DNA from: JAFMDF01 sp039024375
GTDB lineage: Bacteria; Bacteroidota; Bacteroidia; Chitinophagales; Saprospiraceae
Reading direction: 5' to 3'
DNA length: 8,964 nt
Assembly: GCA_039024375.1 (NCBI GenBank)
Contig: JBCCQK010000358.1
Span: forward strand, 1 to 8,964
Position 1 is the first letter of the stretch. The number at the start of each line of letters is the position of its first letter. The notes below the pieces were generated by a model. That model was not told where the DNA came from and did not search any database. It was given only the letters and a program-made list of their open reading frames with translations. The position numbers and the translations under genes are program-made. Shown piece after piece: positions 6,886 through 8,964 of this stretch.

Positions 6886-7295
6886 TTTACGATTTCTTCT
6901 ATTTCTAGGTCAATACAAATAAATCTTAACTTAAACTCTAGCATACGCTGTCGGAAAAATTCAATACTATCTAGCTTATTAAAAACCTCCACAGGAAGAG
7001 CCAAATATAATTTCCTGTCACTTTCGGATAAGCTAGTTGCCAAAGCAGCTTCGTAATCAATAAATTGCCCTAAAGCTAAATGGAATTGATTACTAATTGA
7101 ACCAGCAAAAGTCTTCACCTCAACAGCAATTCGTCGATTCCCTTTCACCGCACTGATCAATTTTTCTGCCCCTAAGTCTATTTCAAACGCTCCTTGGTTA
7201 GCATCATACTCAATATATAGAGGGTCGTGGTTCACCTTCCAATCATCTTTTTTTAATGCCCTTACCACTAAGTTATGGATTTTATCTCTAGCCAT
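6873..7295 (-). CDS. xisH: XisH-family protein with PD-(D/E)XK nuclease-like motif
   Basis: The product is 140 residues, full length for XisH. Conserved family stretches are the N-terminal A-R-D-x-x-H7, H-D-P-L (23-26), E-I-D40-L-G-A-E44, A-V-E59-V-K61-T-F, G76-Q77-F-I-D-Y81 and the closing I-V-K-W-I. D40 with E59-x-K61 matches the catalytic core of PD-(D/E)XK nucleases, and Q77-x3-Y81 matches the QxxxY helix motif that follows it in RecB-like members. All residues look intact, so an active nuclease is possible (inference). The ATG at 7295 follows a good promoter candidate at 7315-7345, giving a leader of roughly 14 nt. The gene is first in a run with xisI (overlapping) and the Lrp gene, and is divergent from the permease. 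In Anabaena the protein is an fdxN-element excision controlling factor, but homologues are common away from such elements. An alternative reading is a toxin-antitoxin-like or DNA-defence pair. Confidence 0.9.
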   Translation of the reverse strand: MARDKIHNLVVRALKKDDWKVNHDPLYIEYDANQGAFEIDLGAEKLISAVKGNRRIAVEVKTFAGSISNQFHLALGQFIDYEAALATSLSESDRKLYLALPVEVFNKLDSIEFFRQRMLEFKLRFICIDLEIEEIVKWIH

Positions 7296-7314
7296 TTGTA
7301 AAAGTTTCCACTAT

Positions 7315-7345
7315 CAAAAATACAATTTTTTTCACGGTATGAAAA
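7315..7345 (-). promoter_or_regulatory. Promoter candidate for xisHI (Bacteroidota type)
   Basis: Read on the - strand, TATTTTTG (7322-7315) matches the -7 consensus TANNTTTG exactly. A TTTT (7345-7342) replaces the -33 TTTG with the expected 19-nt spacing (7341-7323). Transcription would start around 7309, about 14 nt before the xisH ATG. This is the best promoter match in the window. Confidence 0.5.
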
Positions 7346-7418
7346 TATTCTATTTTTTTTTCGTTCCTTGTGCTTACTAGAATTTCAGTACAAAACACAT
7401 TCATATCAACTATTGACC

Positions 7419-8702
7419 GTGAACCAAATCACCGAAAAAATAGGTTGGAAAACCGCCGCCGCCATTGTCATCGCCAATATGATTGGCACGGGCGTGTTCA
7501 CTAGCTTGGGTTTCCAAGTAGCGGACATTGAAAACACTTGGAGTATCATGCTTTTGTGGCTAGTCGGTGGCTTGTTGGCTTTGATTGGGGCGTTTACGTA
7601 CGCCGAATTAGGGACGCATTTTCGGGAATCGGGCGGCGATTATATCTTTTTATCCAGAATTTTCCATCCTTTTGCGGGCTATTTATACGCTTGGATTTCG
7701 CTGACGGTGGGCTTTTCGGCACCGATTGCCATTTCCGCTTTGGCGATGACCAGCTATCTCAATCCCATCAATCCCACCTTATTTACAGATTGGTTTGGCA
7801 TTGGGATTATTTTAATTATCACCGCCGTTCACTCCATCAGCGTAGGACAAAGTGGGCGTTTTCAAGACTACGCTACCCTCTTCAAATTGGGTTTCGTTTT
7901 TGTACTCATTGCTCTCGGATTTTATTTTGCGCCCATCGCAGGGAATGCCCAAAATTACGGGTCGGAATGGCAGCAAGAATTGTTGATGCCTAGCTTTGCC
8001 GTTTCTTTGATATACGTGTTTTACGCCTATACGGGTTGGAACTCCGCAGCTTACATTACCGACGAAATCGAAGACCCCAAACGCAATTTACCCAAGGCGC
8101 TCATCCCCGCCACGCTTTTGGTCATGGTGCTATACATTTTGATGCAGATTGTATTTTTGCGCCACGCCTCGGTAGAGCAATTGGCGGGAAAAGTGGAAGT
8201 AGCGACCATTTCGTTCAGCAATATTTTCGGCGAAACGGGCAGCTTTTGGATTAGTATTTTTATTGGGATTCAGCTCATCGCTACTATTAGTGGCTATCTG
8301 TGGGTCGGTTCGCGAATTTCGTTTGCCATGGCGAAGGAAAATCCGCTTTGGTCGTTCATTGCAGTGAAAAATAATAATGGAATTCCCGTTCGGGCGCTAT
8401 GGCTACAGGCTGCCATTAGTATTGCGCTGACGCTGACAGGGACGTTCGAACAGGTGATGATTTATGCTAGCTTTTCGTTGCAATTGATGGGAACGCTAAC
8501 GGTAGCTTCTGTCCTTTGGCTAAAACGAATAGAAGGTAACTACCATAGTCCACTACGTCCCTTTCTGCAAATTATTTATATTATTTTCAGTATTGGGGTA
8601 CTGGTTTTTGTGTTTTTGGAGCGGCCTTCAGAAAGTGCGATTGGTTTAGGATTTTTAGTGGTTGGTGGGCTTTCTTATTTTTTGCAGAATAAAAAAGAGT
8701 GA
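7419..8702 (+). CDS. APC-superfamily amino-acid permease
   Basis: From GTG at 7419 the product is 427 residues with twelve clear hydrophobic helices (about 12-33, 42-63, 86-110, 122-142, 152-173, 190-215, 228-247, 276-297, 327-341, 346-368, 381-400, 405-422), the standard APC count. Helix 1 carries the unwound substrate-binding motif G23-T-G25-V-F. Helix 6 carries F201-Y-A-Y-T-G-W-N208, followed by the charged loop E-I-E-D-P-K-R-N-L-P. After helix 8 comes S-R-I-S-F-A-M-A-K-E-N (298-308), also typical. It sits in the inner membrane and should import or exchange amino acids; the substrate cannot be read from the sequence. The frame stays open upstream to TTG at 7368 (444 residues), but the added N-terminus (CLLEFQYKTHSYQ) does not look like the family, whereas GTG gives a usual short N-terminus before helix 1. 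TTG at 7413 is another option. No early in-frame ATG exists. The nearby Lrp gene may regulate it. Confidence 0.92.
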   Translation: MNQITEKIGWKTAAAIVIANMIGTGVFTSLGFQVADIENTWSIMLLWLVGGLLALIGAFTYAELGTHFRESGGDYIFLSRIFHPFAGYLYAWISLTVGFSAPIAISALAMTSYLNPINPTLFTDWFGIGIILIITAVHSISVGQSGRFQDYATLFKLGFVFVLIALGFYFAPIAGNAQNYGSEWQQELLMPSFAVSLIYVFYAYTGWNSAAYITDEIEDPKRNLPKALIPATLLVMVLYILMQIVFLRHASVEQLAGKVEVATISFSNIFGETGSFWISIFIGIQLIATISGYLWVGSRISFAMAKENPLWSFIAVKNNNGIPVRALWLQAAISIALTLTGTFEQVMIYASFSLQLMGTLTVASVLWLKRIEGNYHSPLRPFLQIIYIIFSIGVLVFVFLERPSESAIGLGFLVVGGLSYFLQNKKE

Positions 8703-8706
8703 GCGG

Positions 8707-8964
8707 CTATTTCAAATCATCCGTAAAATGTCCTCGATGTTTTCCCTTTGAAAACTTCTCGGCGTTAAACACTTTCGACTCGCCCTTGGGAATAGACAAA
8801 CTCTGCCAATTCTCGCCTTTAATCATTCTACCTACGTAAACAATTTGCCCGATATGGTAGGCGTAGTGCATCATTTGCCGATTCGTTGCTTCAATAATCG
8901 TGTGGCTTTGATTTCTAATAAAAACTTCCGTTTGAAAATTAGCTTGGTTGACCGAATGTAACGC
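8707..8964 (-). CDS. DinB/DUF1572-family protein, C-terminal part, cut by window edge
   Basis: Reading inward from the right edge on the - strand gives 85 residues without a stop, ending in TAG at 8709-8707. The start lies beyond base 8964. The fragment contains M-M-H33-Y-A-Y-H37-I-G-Q-I-V-Y (numbered from the edge) followed by W-Q-S-L-S-I-P-K-G and F-N, which is the closing pattern of DUF1572 proteins in the DinB/YfiT four-helix-bundle superfamily. H33-x3-H37 would supply part of the three-histidine metal site. Superfamily members are metal-dependent thiol transferases or stress-induced proteins of unclear role, and the exact reaction of this one is unknown. The stop is only 4 nt from that of the convergent permease, so any shared terminator must lie inside the coding ends; none was seen. 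Confidence 0.85.
   Translation of the reverse strand, partial: ALHSVNQANFQTEVFIRNQSHTIIEATNRQMMHYAYHIGQIVYVGRMIKGENWQSLSIPKGESKVFNAEKFSKGKHRGHFTDDLK

Noticed and set aside
7368..7418. TTG at 7368 as the permease start
   Set aside because: It is possible, but the added 17 residues are unlike the family N-terminus and a GTG at 7419 sits at the usual distance from helix 1. I kept it only as an alternative.
7538..7993. 151-codon + strand frame inside the permease gene
   Set aside because: The twelve-helix permease reads without break in the other frame. This frame gives a W/R/F-rich product typical of a shifted reading of a membrane protein.

Overview
The window looks like chromosome from a member of the Bacteroidota. 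The support is a 1647-residue TamB-type protein with conserved blocks usual in that phylum, Bacteroidota-style promoter boxes (TANNTTTG), AT-rich spacers with no clear Shine-Dalgarno sites, and an Lrp regulator of the kind common there. No 16S or other marker is present, so a finer placement (perhaps Saprospiria or Cytophagia) is only a guess.

Layout from left to right. (1) The end of a small lipoprotein gene on +, whose true start lies left of the window. (2) A 241-bp spacer with a possible stem-loop and a possible promoter. (3) A very long tamB gene on +, 697-5640. (4) A 397-bp region between the converging ends of tamB and an Lrp gene, holding several kinds of degenerate repeat and no credible gene. 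(5) Three genes on -: xisH (7295-6873), xisI (6885-6547, overlapping xisH by 13 nt) and an Lrp/AsnC-type regulator (6505-6038). (6) A divergent 12-helix APC-family amino-acid permease on +, about 7419-8702. (7) The C-terminal end of a DinB/DUF1572-type protein on -, 8964-8707, whose stop lies 4 nt from the permease stop.

Working picture. TamB is an inner-membrane-anchored periplasmic bridge for outer-membrane assembly or lipid transport; its link to the preceding lipoprotein is not shown by the sequence. The Lrp regulator and the amino-acid permease make a plausible regulator/target pair, but a XisH-XisI cassette with its own good promoter candidate sits between them. XisHI is the most interesting item. 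The pair is named after excision of the Anabaena fdxN element, yet no recombinase or element border is visible here. XisH carries the residues of a PD-(D/E)XK nuclease with a following QxxxY motif, and the two genes are arranged like a coupled nuclease/partner module. The second point of interest is the repeat-filled region between tamB and lrp, where the stop codons of both flanking genes fall inside short degenerate repeats and a 22-bp perfect repeat occurs twice at exactly 200-bp spacing.
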